Of a stretch of 21,292 bases of DNA, positions 15,454 to 21,292 are shown one piece after another. The notes under the pieces were generated by a model. It was not told the origin of the DNA. It made no database searches and saw only the letters and a list, made by a program, of their open reading frames with translations. The position numbers and the translations under genes are program-made. The stretch comes from Candidatus Faecousia faecipullorum (GTDB taxonomy: Bacteria > Bacillota > Clostridia > Oscillospirales > Oscillospiraceae): NCBI GenBank assembly GCA_018710805.1, contig DVJG01000111.1:1-21292 (forward strand), given 5' to 3'. How positions within the stretch are numbered: the stretch's first letter is position 1; each line of letters opens with the position of its first letter.

Positions 15454-15478
15454 TTTCAACGGCTTTCGCCGATTGAAA
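15454..15478 (-). promoter_or_regulatory. 5'-leader stem-loop with GAAA tetraloop
   Basis: On the minus strand TTTCAA-T-CGGC, loop GAAA, GCCG-TTGAAA forms a 10-bp stem with one bulged T and a GNRA tetraloop. It lies in the leader of the sugar operon, about 14 bases before the Shine-Dalgarno site. It may affect mRNA stability or translation. Confidence 0.4.
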
Positions 15479-15540
15479 ACAAAAACCATTACATTTAGGG
15501 TAGTTGCTTTTTACAAAATCACGTTCTAAATTTATAAAAC

Positions 15541-15569
15541 GTTATACCATGCCTTTACGAATCTGTCAA
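15541..15569 (-). promoter_or_regulatory. Promoter of the sugar operon
   Basis: On the minus strand TTGACA (15569-15564) and TATAAC (15546-15541) are separated by exactly 17 bases. This is a near-perfect housekeeping promoter giving a leader of roughly 105-110 bases before ATG 15426. Confidence 0.8.
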
Positions 15570-15754
15570 CTACCCCTTTTTGGTTTTTATTTTTTTGTGC
15601 ATAATTACAAAAATAACAGGTAAAATTTGGTTATTGCAATGGTTCGAGCCGGGGATGGATTTCTGCTTTACGAAGGAAGGGCAGCTTTGCAGGAATGCGG
15701 GGAAAACAGGCATCTTTTTAGGAGAAAGTTATTGAGAATAGAAATTCAAATTGC

Positions 15755-15767
15755 TGCCATGCTGGCA
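15755..15767. promoter_or_regulatory. Small palindrome next to the -35 box
   Basis: TGCCA-TGC-TGGCA, an inverted repeat with 5-bp arms, ends four bases before the TTGACA box of the flavoenzyme promoter. The position suits an activator or repressor site, but the repeat is short. Confidence 0.3.
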
Positions 15768-15771
15768 TTTC

Positions 15772-15800
15772 TTGACAGAATCATAGGCGAGATGTATAAT
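15772..15800 (+). promoter_or_regulatory. Consensus promoter of the flavoenzyme / aconitase X operon
   Basis: TTGACA (15772-15777) and TATAAT (15795-15800) are both perfect, with a 17-base spacer. Transcription should start near 15807, giving a leader of about 65 bases. Confidence 0.9.
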
Positions 15801-15818
15801 AACTAGTAACAGTAAGAC

Positions 15819-15839
15819 GTTGATTTTGTCAAAATCGAC
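15819..15839. promoter_or_regulatory. Candidate operator just downstream of the transcription start
   Basis: GTTGATTTT-GTC-AAAATCGAC is a 9-bp inverted repeat with one mismatch and a 3-base centre, at about +13 to +33. Such a position behind a perfect promoter suits a repressor; it could also form a weak RNA hairpin. It contains the word TGTCAAAAT also seen upstream of the sulfate-ester operon. Confidence 0.45.
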
Positions 15840-15872
15840 ACTGCTGAACCATTACACAAAGGAAGTGAACAT

Positions 15873-17927
15873 ATGGATACTGTTTATGATCCGTTATTTA
15901 CCCCGTGGAAAATCGGCAATGTGGAGATTAAAAACCGCATTGTTATGACCTCTATGGGCGGCACGTCGATTTTTGGATGGATGGAGCCGAACCACTTCGA
16001 TGAGGAGGCGGCGCGTTTCCTTCTGGAGCGTGCACAGAACAACGTGGGCCTGATTCTGCCCGGTATTGCACCCATTCGCGACATCCTTCTGGGAAAATGG
16101 CTGTATGAAGGAACGGGAAAGTTTGAGAAGCTGAAGGCGTTTATGGAGGAGTTCCATAGGACCGGCTGCAAACTGTTCATTCAGCTGACGGCGGGCTTTG
16201 GACGCTCTCTGGCCATCAACGACATCATGATCAAGGCGCTGCACAATAAGGCGCTTGCAGCGGTTATGAAGCCCGTCCTGGATGTGGACTACCTCACAGC
16301 CAGCGCCAGCGCAACCCCCAACCGCTGGGATGACAGCTGTATCTCCCGGCCCCTGACGGTGGCGGAGATTCATGAGATGGTGGAGGCATTTGCCAAAACA
16401 GCCAAGCTGTGCATGGATGCCGGGGTAGACGGCGTGGAGATCCACGCGGTCCATGAAGGGTACCTTCTGGACCAGTTTACCATGAAATACACTAACCTGC
16501 GTACCGATGAATACGGCGGCTCCCTGGAAAACCGCTACCGTTTCCCTGTGGAAATCGTACAGGCCATCAAGAAAGCCTGCGGCCCGGATTTCCCCGTGTC
16601 CCTGCGGTATTCTGTGGTGTCCAAAACCAAGGGCTTCGGCAAAGGCGCCTTGCCCGGCGAGGAATACACGGAAGTGGGCAGAGACATGGAAGAGAGCCAG
16701 TGGGCGGCCAAATATCTGCAGGATGCGGGCTATGATATGCTCAACTGCGACAACGGTACCTATGACGCCTGGTACTGGGCACATCCTGCGCCCTATATGC
16801 CGGAAAACTGCAATCTTTCCGACGTTGCCCACATTAAGAAGTTCGTGGACATCCCGGTGGTCTGTGCCGGCAGAATGGACCCGGTCACAGGTGCAAACGC
16901 TGTCCGGGACGGCGAAATCGATGCCGTAGGCGTTGCCCGGCAGTTCCTGGCCGACCCCCAGTGGGTCACCAAGCTGATGCAGAGCAGGACTGAGGACATT
17001 CGCCCCTGCATCTGCTGCCACAATGCCTGCTTCAACATGGCCCACTACAACGGCGTGGGCAACGACCAGTCCCTGACGGACAACGCCGGCATGGCCCGAT
17101 GCGCCCTGAATCCGGAAACCATGCAATCGAAAAAGTACAAAATTGTCCCTGCCAAACGGAAGAAAAACATTGCCGTGGTAGGTGGCGGCATCGGCGGCAT
17201 GGAGGCGGCCCGGGTCCTGAAACTCCGGGGCCACAGCGTCACCCTTTACGAAAAGAGCGACCGGCTGGGCGGCGTATTCATTGCGGCGGCTGCCCCCTCC
17301 TTTAAGGAAAAGGACCGGGAGCTGATTCGCTGGTACGAAAAGCAGATGAAGGACCTGGACATCGACGTGCGGCTGAATACGGAAGTCACCGATATCAGCA
17401 CCCTTGGTGCGGATGAAGTCGTCATTGCCACCGGCAGCAAGGCGAGAAAACTGCCCATTGCCGGCATTGAGAAGAGCATTGAAGCCTGCGACTATCTGCT
17501 GGGCAAAAAGGCAGTGGGAGACAAGGTCATTATCATCGGCGGCGGCCTGACGGGCTGTGAAATCGCCCTTGACCTGTATCAGAAGGGAAAGACCCCGGTG
17601 ATTGTGGAAATGAAGAACGACCTGATTGCTGTGAAAGGCGTATGCCTGGCCAACTCCTCCTACCTGCGGGACTTCTTCGCCCTGAACAAGGTGGAGGTGC
17701 ATCTGAACACCGGGGTGAAGGAAATCACCGAAAGCGGCGTGACGGTTATGGGTCCCGATGGAAAAGAGCAGCACATTGCAGGCGACAGCGTGATTCTGTC
17801 TGTGGGCTATACCCCTGCACCGACGGCGGCCAAGGCTTCCAAGGTACACCTGGTGGGCGACTGCAACGGTGTTGGCAATCTGCGGACCGTCATCTGGCGG
17901 GCGTGGGACGTGGCTATGAAGCTGTAA
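15873..17927 (+). CDS. Fe-S flavoenzyme, NADH:flavin oxidoreductase / 2-enoate reductase (BaiCD/FadH) family
   Basis: A 684-residue cytoplasmic enzyme. Residues 1-370 form an old-yellow-enzyme-type FMN barrel (YDPLFTPWKIGNVEIKNRIV; VDGVEIHAVHEGYLLDQF, then RTDEYGGSLENR; VCAGRMDP). A [4Fe-4S] segment follows with Cys379, Cys382, Cys386 and Cys410. Then come the FAD/NAD(P) domains with GGGIGGMEAA (437-446) and IIGGGLTGCEIA (554-565), ending VGDCNGVGNLRTVIWRAWDV. Members pass electrons from NAD(P)H via FAD, Fe-S and FMN to a C=C bond of enoates, dienoyl-CoA or 3-oxo-4-ene steroids. The HAVHEGYLLDQF form is the one I associate with bile-acid and enoate reductases of gut clostridia. AAAGGAAG precedes ATG 15873. 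It is co-transcribed with aconitase X genes that could supply an unsaturated acid. The substrate is unknown. Confidence 0.9.
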   Translation: MDTVYDPLFTPWKIGNVEIKNRIVMTSMGGTSIFGWMEPNHFDEEAARFLLERAQNNVGLILPGIAPIRDILLGKWLYEGTGKFEKLKAFMEEFHRTGCKLFIQLTAGFGRSLAINDIMIKALHNKALAAVMKPVLDVDYLTASASATPNRWDDSCISRPLTVAEIHEMVEAFAKTAKLCMDAGVDGVEIHAVHEGYLLDQFTMKYTNLRTDEYGGSLENRYRFPVEIVQAIKKACGPDFPVSLRYSVVSKTKGFGKGALPGEEYTEVGRDMEESQWAAKYLQDAGYDMLNCDNGTYDAWYWAHPAPYMPENCNLSDVAHIKKFVDIPVVCAGRMDPVTGANAVRDGEIDAVGVARQFLADPQWVTKLMQSRTEDIRPCICCHNACFNMAHYNGVGNDQSLTDNAGMARCALNPETMQSKKYKIVPAKRKKNIAVVGGGIGGMEAARVLKLRGHSVTLYEKSDRLGGVFIAAAAPSFKEKDRELIRWYEKQMKDLDIDVRLNTEVTDISTLGADEVVIATGSKARKLPIAGIEKSIEACDYLLGKKAVGDKVIIIGGGLTGCEIALDLYQKGKTPVIVEMKNDLIAVKGVCLANSSYLRDFFALNKVEVHLNTGVKEITESGVTVMGPDGKEQHIAGDSVILSVGYTPAPTAAKASKVHLVGDCNGVGNLRTVIWRAWDVAMKL

Positions 17928-17936
17928 GGAGACCTT

Positions 17937-19214
17937 ATGGAACTGACAAAGGAACAACAGCAGATTCTCGACGGCGCCCAGGGCGAAACCATGGCCAAAA
18001 TCATGAAAACCCTGGTGATGTACGGCACAACCTTCGGTGCGGAAAAAATGGTGCCGGTGACGGGAAAAATGGGACATTTGGTGACCAGTTTCGGCCTGGG
18101 CGTCATGAAGCCGGTGTATGCACTGATGGACAAGCTCATTGCCGAGGGTGCGGTATCCAAGCAGAAATTCACCGTTGACCCGAAGCCCCTGGACAAAAAT
18201 GTGCCCTCGGACTTCCTGAAAAACCTGGTTTTCAACAAATTCATGTACAGCGCCCAGGATTCCTACGATGCCCAGCTGGAAAAACTGGGACTTGCCAGCA
18301 AAGACGGCTACAGCTGCACCTGCTATCTGGACGAAATCGGCAACAAGCCGGAAAAAGGCGACGTGCTCAGCTGGGCGGAATCCAGCGCTGTGGTCTATGC
18401 AAACTCCGTTCTGGGCGCCCGGTGCAATCGGAACTCCGGCATCATTGAGCTGTTCGGCTCCATTGTGGGCTATGTGCCATACTTTGGTTTGCTGACCGAC
18501 GAGGGACGGAAGGCAACCTGGGTGGTGGAGGTGAAAACCTCCAAACTCCCGGAGGCACAGGTCCTGGGCAGCGCCATCGGCATGAAGGTCATGGAGGACG
18601 TACCTTATATCAAAGGACTTTCCGAAATGCTCGGCACGCAGCTGAACGACGCGGTCTGCGCTTATCTGAAGGATTTCGGTGCGGCCACGGCTTCCAACGG
18701 CGCAGTTGGCCTTTACCACATCGATAATTTGACCCCTGAGGCAAAGGAACAGGGCCCGGCGCTGATTGCGGAGAACGCCAGAACCTATGTCATCGACGAT
18801 GCAGAGCTGGAGCGGGTCAAGGCCGGATACCCGGTGATGTGGAAGGACCCTGATGCAAAGCCGAAGCTCTGCTTCGTGGGATGCCCCCACCTGACCCTTG
18901 CCCAGCTGAAGGAATGGACGGAAAATGTGGCGGCGGGACTGAAGCGCACCGGCCTGAAAAAGGTGAAAATCCCCACGGTGTTCACAGCGGCGCCGGCGGT
19001 CATTGAGGCGTTTAACAAGCTGCCGGAGGCGGAAACCCTGAAAAATACCGGGGTGGTGCTGAGCTATATCTGCCCGCTGATGTATATGAACAATCCCCTG
19101 GCCGGGAAAATGCCCGTTATTACGAATTCCAATAAGCTGCGAACCTATACCACCGGACGATACTACACTTCGTCCGAGATTCTGGACATCATCACGGGAG
19201 GTGACAGGCAATGA
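17937..19214 (+). CDS. Aconitase X catalytic (large) subunit, DUF521 type
   Basis: A 425-residue protein matching the large part of aconitase X. The N-terminus MELTKEQQQILDGAQGE and GAEKMVPVT (35-43) are typical. Further conserved blocks are SCTCY (126-130), WAESSAVVYANSVLGARCNR (146-165), LCFVGCPH (311-318) and YICP (377-380), which carry the cysteines expected to hold an Fe-S cluster. Characterised members dehydrate cis-3-hydroxy-L-proline in bacteria or phosphomevalonate in archaea; others are unassigned. The gene begins 9 bases after the flavoenzyme with AAGGAG. Its stop overlaps the small-subunit start (ATGA), showing a split, co-translated enzyme. Co-transcription with an enoate-reductase-type enzyme rather than proline-pathway genes argues that the substrate may be new. 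Confidence 0.9.
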   Translation: MELTKEQQQILDGAQGETMAKIMKTLVMYGTTFGAEKMVPVTGKMGHLVTSFGLGVMKPVYALMDKLIAEGAVSKQKFTVDPKPLDKNVPSDFLKNLVFNKFMYSAQDSYDAQLEKLGLASKDGYSCTCYLDEIGNKPEKGDVLSWAESSAVVYANSVLGARCNRNSGIIELFGSIVGYVPYFGLLTDEGRKATWVVEVKTSKLPEAQVLGSAIGMKVMEDVPYIKGLSEMLGTQLNDAVCAYLKDFGAATASNGAVGLYHIDNLTPEAKEQGPALIAENARTYVIDDAELERVKAGYPVMWKDPDAKPKLCFVGCPHLTLAQLKEWTENVAAGLKRTGLKKVKIPTVFTAAPAVIEAFNKLPEAETLKNTGVVLSYICPLMYMNNPLAGKMPVITNSNKLRTYTTGRYYTSSEILDIITGGDRQ

Positions 19215-19651
19215 AAACATTTCAGGGAAGAGCCGTGGTTCCGGGGACGGCGGAAGCGGTAGCACTGGTATCCCATGGCGGCTTCAACACGCTGGCTTCC
19301 TTCCAGAAGAGCCTGATGTTCGGCGACAAAACCGCAAAATGCGGCGACCAGAACAACCCCGATTTGTATCAGAAGCCCATGGCGGGTACGGCGCTGTGCC
19401 TGCCCCAGACCATCGGCTCCACAACCGGCGGCATGGTGCTCTACTGCGCCCACGCCATGGAGCGGTCTCCGGCCTGCCTGCTGTTTGCCAACCACATCGA
19501 CTCCCTGGCAGCCGCCGGGGCCATCCTCTCCGATGTGTGGACGGACCGGCCTCTGCCAACCGTAGACTGTCTGGGGGAAGAGTTCCTGAACACCGTGAAA
19601 ACCGGCGATCGGCTCCGGGTCTATCCGGACGGAAGGGTGGAAATCCTGTAA
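19211..19651 (+). CDS. Aconitase X small (swivel) subunit, DUF126 type
   Basis: A 146-residue protein corresponding to the swivelling domain of aconitase X. Features of the family are GRAVVPGTAEAVALVS at the N-terminus, a FxxSLMFGDKTAKCGD segment (31-46), GTALCLPQTIGSTTGG (59-74) with the conserved GSTTG loop and its candidate catalytic serine, and SPACLLFANHIDSLAAAGAI. The ATG overlaps the large-subunit stop by four bases and follows GGGAGGTGA. It should join the large subunit in a heterodimer in the cytoplasm. It is the last gene of the three-gene operon, closed by a strong terminator 14 bases later. Confidence 0.88.
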   Translation: MKTFQGRAVVPGTAEAVALVSHGGFNTLASFQKSLMFGDKTAKCGDQNNPDLYQKPMAGTALCLPQTIGSTTGGMVLYCAHAMERSPACLLFANHIDSLAAAGAILSDVWTDRPLPTVDCLGEEFLNTVKTGDRLRVYPDGRVEIL

Positions 19652-19664
19652 AAAATTAACTGCG

Positions 19665-19701
19665 GCGGTATGCTTCCAGCCGGAAGCATACCGCTATTTT
19701 T
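19665..19701 (+). terminator. Rho-independent terminator of the aconitase X operon
   Basis: A 13-bp perfect stem, GCGGTATGCTTCC (19665-19677) with GGAAGCATACCGC (19682-19694), has loop AGCC and is followed by TATTTTTA. Confidence 0.9.
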
Positions 19702-19786
19702 ATGACCTTCAGAGATTCCAAACGACAGAAGTTTACAAATTCTCTATTGACAAATGCGCTGCAAGGGTGTATCGTTAGCTGTACAG

Positions 19787-19802
19787 ACACTATATATTGT
19801 GC
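19787..19802 (+). promoter_or_regulatory. NrdR box 1
   Basis: ACACTATATATTGTGC matches the known NrdR consensus (acaCwAtATaTwGtgt) at all core positions. It lies just upstream of the candidate -35 box and 32 bp from a second box. Confidence 0.85.
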
Positions 19803-19830
19803 TTTACATAAAATATAAACACAATATATT
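19803..19830 (+). promoter_or_regulatory. Candidate promoter of nrdGD
   Basis: TTTACA (19803-19808) and TATATT (19825-19830) with a 16-base spacer. The -10 is covered by NrdR box 2, as expected for repression. A second option is TTGACA at 19747-19752 with TATCGT 17 bases later. Confidence 0.5.
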
Positions 19831-19834
19831 TGAT
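19819..19834 (+). promoter_or_regulatory. NrdR box 2
   Basis: ACACAATATATTTGAT matches the left half and centre of the NrdR consensus, with a weaker right half. Its start is 32 bp after box 1, about three helical turns, the usual spacing of paired NrdR sites. Confidence 0.75.
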
Positions 19835-19860
19835 TTGTGTGGAATTTGGGAGGCGGTGTC

Positions 19861-20541
19861 ATGGTTATCGGCGGACTGCAGAAGCTGACGCTTCTGGACT
19901 TTCCCGGGCGAGTTGCCTGCACGGTGTTCCTGTCGGGGTGTAATTTCCGCTGCCCCTTCTGTCACAACACCCCTCTGGTTTTGGGGCAGGCAAGAATGGA
20001 CGAAGGGGAAGTATTTGACTTTTTGGAAAAGCGGCGGGGACTTCTTGAGGGCGTGACCGTCACAGGGGGAGAGCCCCTGTGCAGTCCGGATACCGTGGAT
20101 TTTCTCCGGCGCATCAAGGACCTGGGGTATCTTGTGAAATTGGATACCAACGGGGCATTCCCGGAACGCCTCCGGGAAATACTGGAAGCGGGTCTTGCAG
20201 ACTGCGTTGCCATGGACATCAAAAACAGCCGGGAAAAGTACGAAATGACCTGCGGCGTTTCCGGGTGGCTCCCGAAGGTGGAGCAAAGCGCGCAGATACT
20301 CCTTGCGGGGAAAATACCCTGTGAATTCCGCACCACCGTGGTGGATGAGCTTCACGAACCGGAGGATTTTGCCGCCATAGGGCAGTGGCTTACAGGGGCG
20401 AAGCAGTATTATCTCCAGGGCTTTGTGGACTCCGGAGATATTCTCGTGCCGGGGCTCCACGCTGCCAGCCGGGAGAAAATGGAAGCCTGCCTGAAAACCG
20501 TACAAAAATTTATCCCCGCAGCTGCGCTTCGGGGCGTTTAA
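19861..20541 (+). CDS. nrdG: Anaerobic ribonucleotide reductase activating protein (radical SAM)
   Basis: A 226-residue radical-SAM activase that puts the glycyl radical on class III ribonucleotide reductase. The N-terminal GLQKLTLLDFPGRVACTVF leads into the cluster motif CNFRCPFC (Cys27, Cys31, Cys34). VTVTGGEPL is the SAM-binding GGE motif, and KLDTNG and VAMDIKNS follow as in PflA/NrdG2-type activases. ATG 19861 is chosen because GGGAGG lies 7 bases upstream; an upstream in-frame GTG (19837) would place the start inside the regulatory region. The nrdD gene follows after 16 bases. The size and lack of extra Cys clusters argue against a sulfatase maturase. Two NrdR boxes upstream imply control by deoxynucleotide supply. 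Confidence 0.92.
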   Translation: MVIGGLQKLTLLDFPGRVACTVFLSGCNFRCPFCHNTPLVLGQARMDEGEVFDFLEKRRGLLEGVTVTGGEPLCSPDTVDFLRRIKDLGYLVKLDTNGAFPERLREILEAGLADCVAMDIKNSREKYEMTCGVSGWLPKVEQSAQILLAGKIPCEFRTTVVDELHEPEDFAAIGQWLTGAKQYYLQGFVDSGDILVPGLHAASREKMEACLKTVQKFIPAAALRGV

Positions 20542-20557
20542 GAAAGAGGAGAGGCTT

Positions 20558-21292
20558 ATGTATCAAGTAGTGAAACGAAACGATAAGGTCGTGTCCTTTG
20601 ACCTGCAGAAAATTGCCACGGCGATCCGAAAGGCCTTCGACGCCAAGGAAAAGCAGTATACGGACGACATCATCGATTTTCTGGCTCTGAAGGTCACCGC
20701 CGACTTTGGCCCCAAGGTAAAAGACGGGAAGATTGCCGTGGAGGACATTCAGGACAGCGTGGAGTCCGTGCTCATCCGGGCGGGCTATGACGATGTGGCC
20801 AAGGCCTACATTCTCTACCGCCGCCAGCGGGAAAAGCTGCGGAACATGAAGTCCACCTTCCTGGACTACAAGGCGCTGGTTGACAGCTATCTGAAGGTCC
20901 AGGACTGGCGGGTGAAGGAAAATTCCACGGTTACTTACTCCGTAGGCGGCCTGATTCTGTCCAACTCCGGTGCCATCACCGCCAACTACTGGCTCAGCGA
21001 GATTTACGACGATGAGATTGCCAGTGCCCATAAAAACTGTGACATTCATATTCATGATATGTCCATGCTGACAGGCTACTGCGCCGGATGGTCTCTGCGC
21101 CAGCTGATTCAGGAGGGACTGGGCGGCGTCACAGGAAAGATCACCTCAGCCCCCGCCAAGCACCTGGCTTCTCTCTGCAACCAGATGGTGAATTTCCTGG
21201 GCATTATGCAGAACGAATGGGCCGGCGCCCAGGCGTTCTCCTCCTTCGATACTTACTTAGCGCCCTTTGTCAAGGCAGATAATTTGAGCTAC
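20558..21292 (+). CDS. nrdD: Anaerobic (class III) ribonucleoside-triphosphate reductase, 5' part
   Basis: The first 245 codons of nrdD; the gene runs off the window. It makes deoxynucleotides from ribonucleoside triphosphates under anaerobic conditions. Residues 1 to about 90 (YQVVKRNDKVVSFDLQKIA, then IRKAFDAKE and YILYRRQREKLR) form an ATP-cone, the allosteric ATP/dATP activity switch. The start of the catalytic barrel follows, with VTYSVGGLILSNSGAITANY, AHKNCDIHIHDM and TGYCAGWSLRQLIQEGLGG. The active-site cysteines, zinc site and C-terminal glycyl-radical motif lie outside the window. GAGGAGAGG precedes ATG 20558. It forms an operon with nrdG upstream, the reverse of the common nrdD-nrdG order. 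Confidence 0.93.
   Translation, partial: MYQVVKRNDKVVSFDLQKIATAIRKAFDAKEKQYTDDIIDFLALKVTADFGPKVKDGKIAVEDIQDSVESVLIRAGYDDVAKAYILYRRQREKLRNMKSTFLDYKALVDSYLKVQDWRVKENSTVTYSVGGLILSNSGAITANYWLSEIYDDEIASAHKNCDIHIHDMSMLTGYCAGWSLRQLIQEGLGGVTGKITSAPAKHLASLCNQMVNFLGIMQNEWAGAQAFSSFDTYLAPFVKADNLSY

Larger units (their letters stand above)
15427..15872. other. Divergent intergenic region (446 bases)
   Basis: This AT-rich region separates two divergent operons. It holds the minus-strand promoter (15541-15569) with its leader stem-loop, and the plus-strand promoter (15772-15800) with two small inverted repeats. Between 15570 and 15754 I see no convincing gene, RNA or repeat. Confidence 0.7.

Noticed and set aside
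15641..15656. GGTTCGAGCC resembles the T-loop of a tRNA.
   Set aside because: The flanking bases cannot form the 5-bp T-stem, and no acceptor, D or anticodon arms are found upstream.
15894..19265. A continuous open frame of more than 1,100 codons on the minus strand, opposite the flavoenzyme and aconitase X genes.
   Set aside because: It mirrors three well-supported plus-strand genes, has no recognisable domain, and arises from strong GC bias at third codon positions. Similar antisense frames at 1091-2170, 11691-13151 and 13831-15432 were rejected for the same reason.
19861..20541. The radical-SAM gene as the maturase (anSME) for the sulfatase.
   Set aside because: It has only 226 residues, one CxxxCxxC cluster and no additional Cys clusters, and it sits directly before nrdD behind NrdR boxes, so it is the ribonucleotide reductase activase.

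Overview
The window looks like a chromosome segment of a strictly anaerobic, moderately GC-rich Gram-positive gut bacterium, probably an Oscillospiraceae-like member of the Clostridia. This rests on several things seen in the sequence. Two lipoprotein binding proteins have short AAC lipoboxes. Shine-Dalgarno sites are strong (AAGGAGG type) and TTG starts are frequent. The window also has an O2-sensitive class III ribonucleotide reductase with its radical-SAM activase, a large Fe-S/flavin enoate-reductase-type enzyme, and a cytoplasmic Cys-type sulfatase. No mobile element, CRISPR array, tRNA or rRNA was found.

Layout. (1) 1-870: 3' part of an AraC-type (probably YesN-like response regulator) protein, then a hairpin terminator. 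(2) 1139-6878, plus strand: a six-gene operon with a lipoprotein binding protein of the SsuA/TauA/NMT1 type, two different permeases, two different ATPases and a type I sulfatase without signal peptide. It reads as an import-then-hydrolyse system for an organic sulfate ester, comparable in logic to the ats systems of Pseudomonas. The two ATPases are unequal: one has lost its H-loop histidine and the other its LSGG signature, and both losses fall in the same composite ATP site. (3) 6899-6934: a terminator that can serve both converging operons. (4) 15426-6996, minus strand: an eight-gene operon behind a near-consensus promoter. It holds a ribose-type sugar ABC transporter (binding protein, double ATPase, permease), two Gfo/Idh/MocA oxidoreductases, two xylose-isomerase-like TIM-barrel proteins and an arylamine N-acetyltransferase. 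This gene set suggests uptake and oxidation/epimerisation/cleavage of a polyol, inositol or glycoside. (5) 15873-19651, plus strand: behind a perfect TTGACA-N17-TATAAT promoter, a BaiCD/enoate-reductase-like Fe-S flavoprotein followed by the large and small parts of a split aconitase X. This is a likely dehydratase-plus-reductase pathway on an unidentified acid. (6) 19861-21292, plus strand: nrdG and the 5' part of nrdD, preceded by two NrdR-type boxes 32 bp apart.

Working together (inference). Regions 2, 4 and 5 are compatible with an accessory catabolic neighbourhood that takes up conjugated small molecules (sulfate esters, glycosides), removes or oxidises the conjugate, and reduces unsaturated acids. 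No substrate can be fixed from sequence alone. The most interesting points are the aconitase X/enoate-reductase pairing, the asymmetric importer ATPase pair, and the eight-gene sugar operon ending in an N-acetyltransferase.
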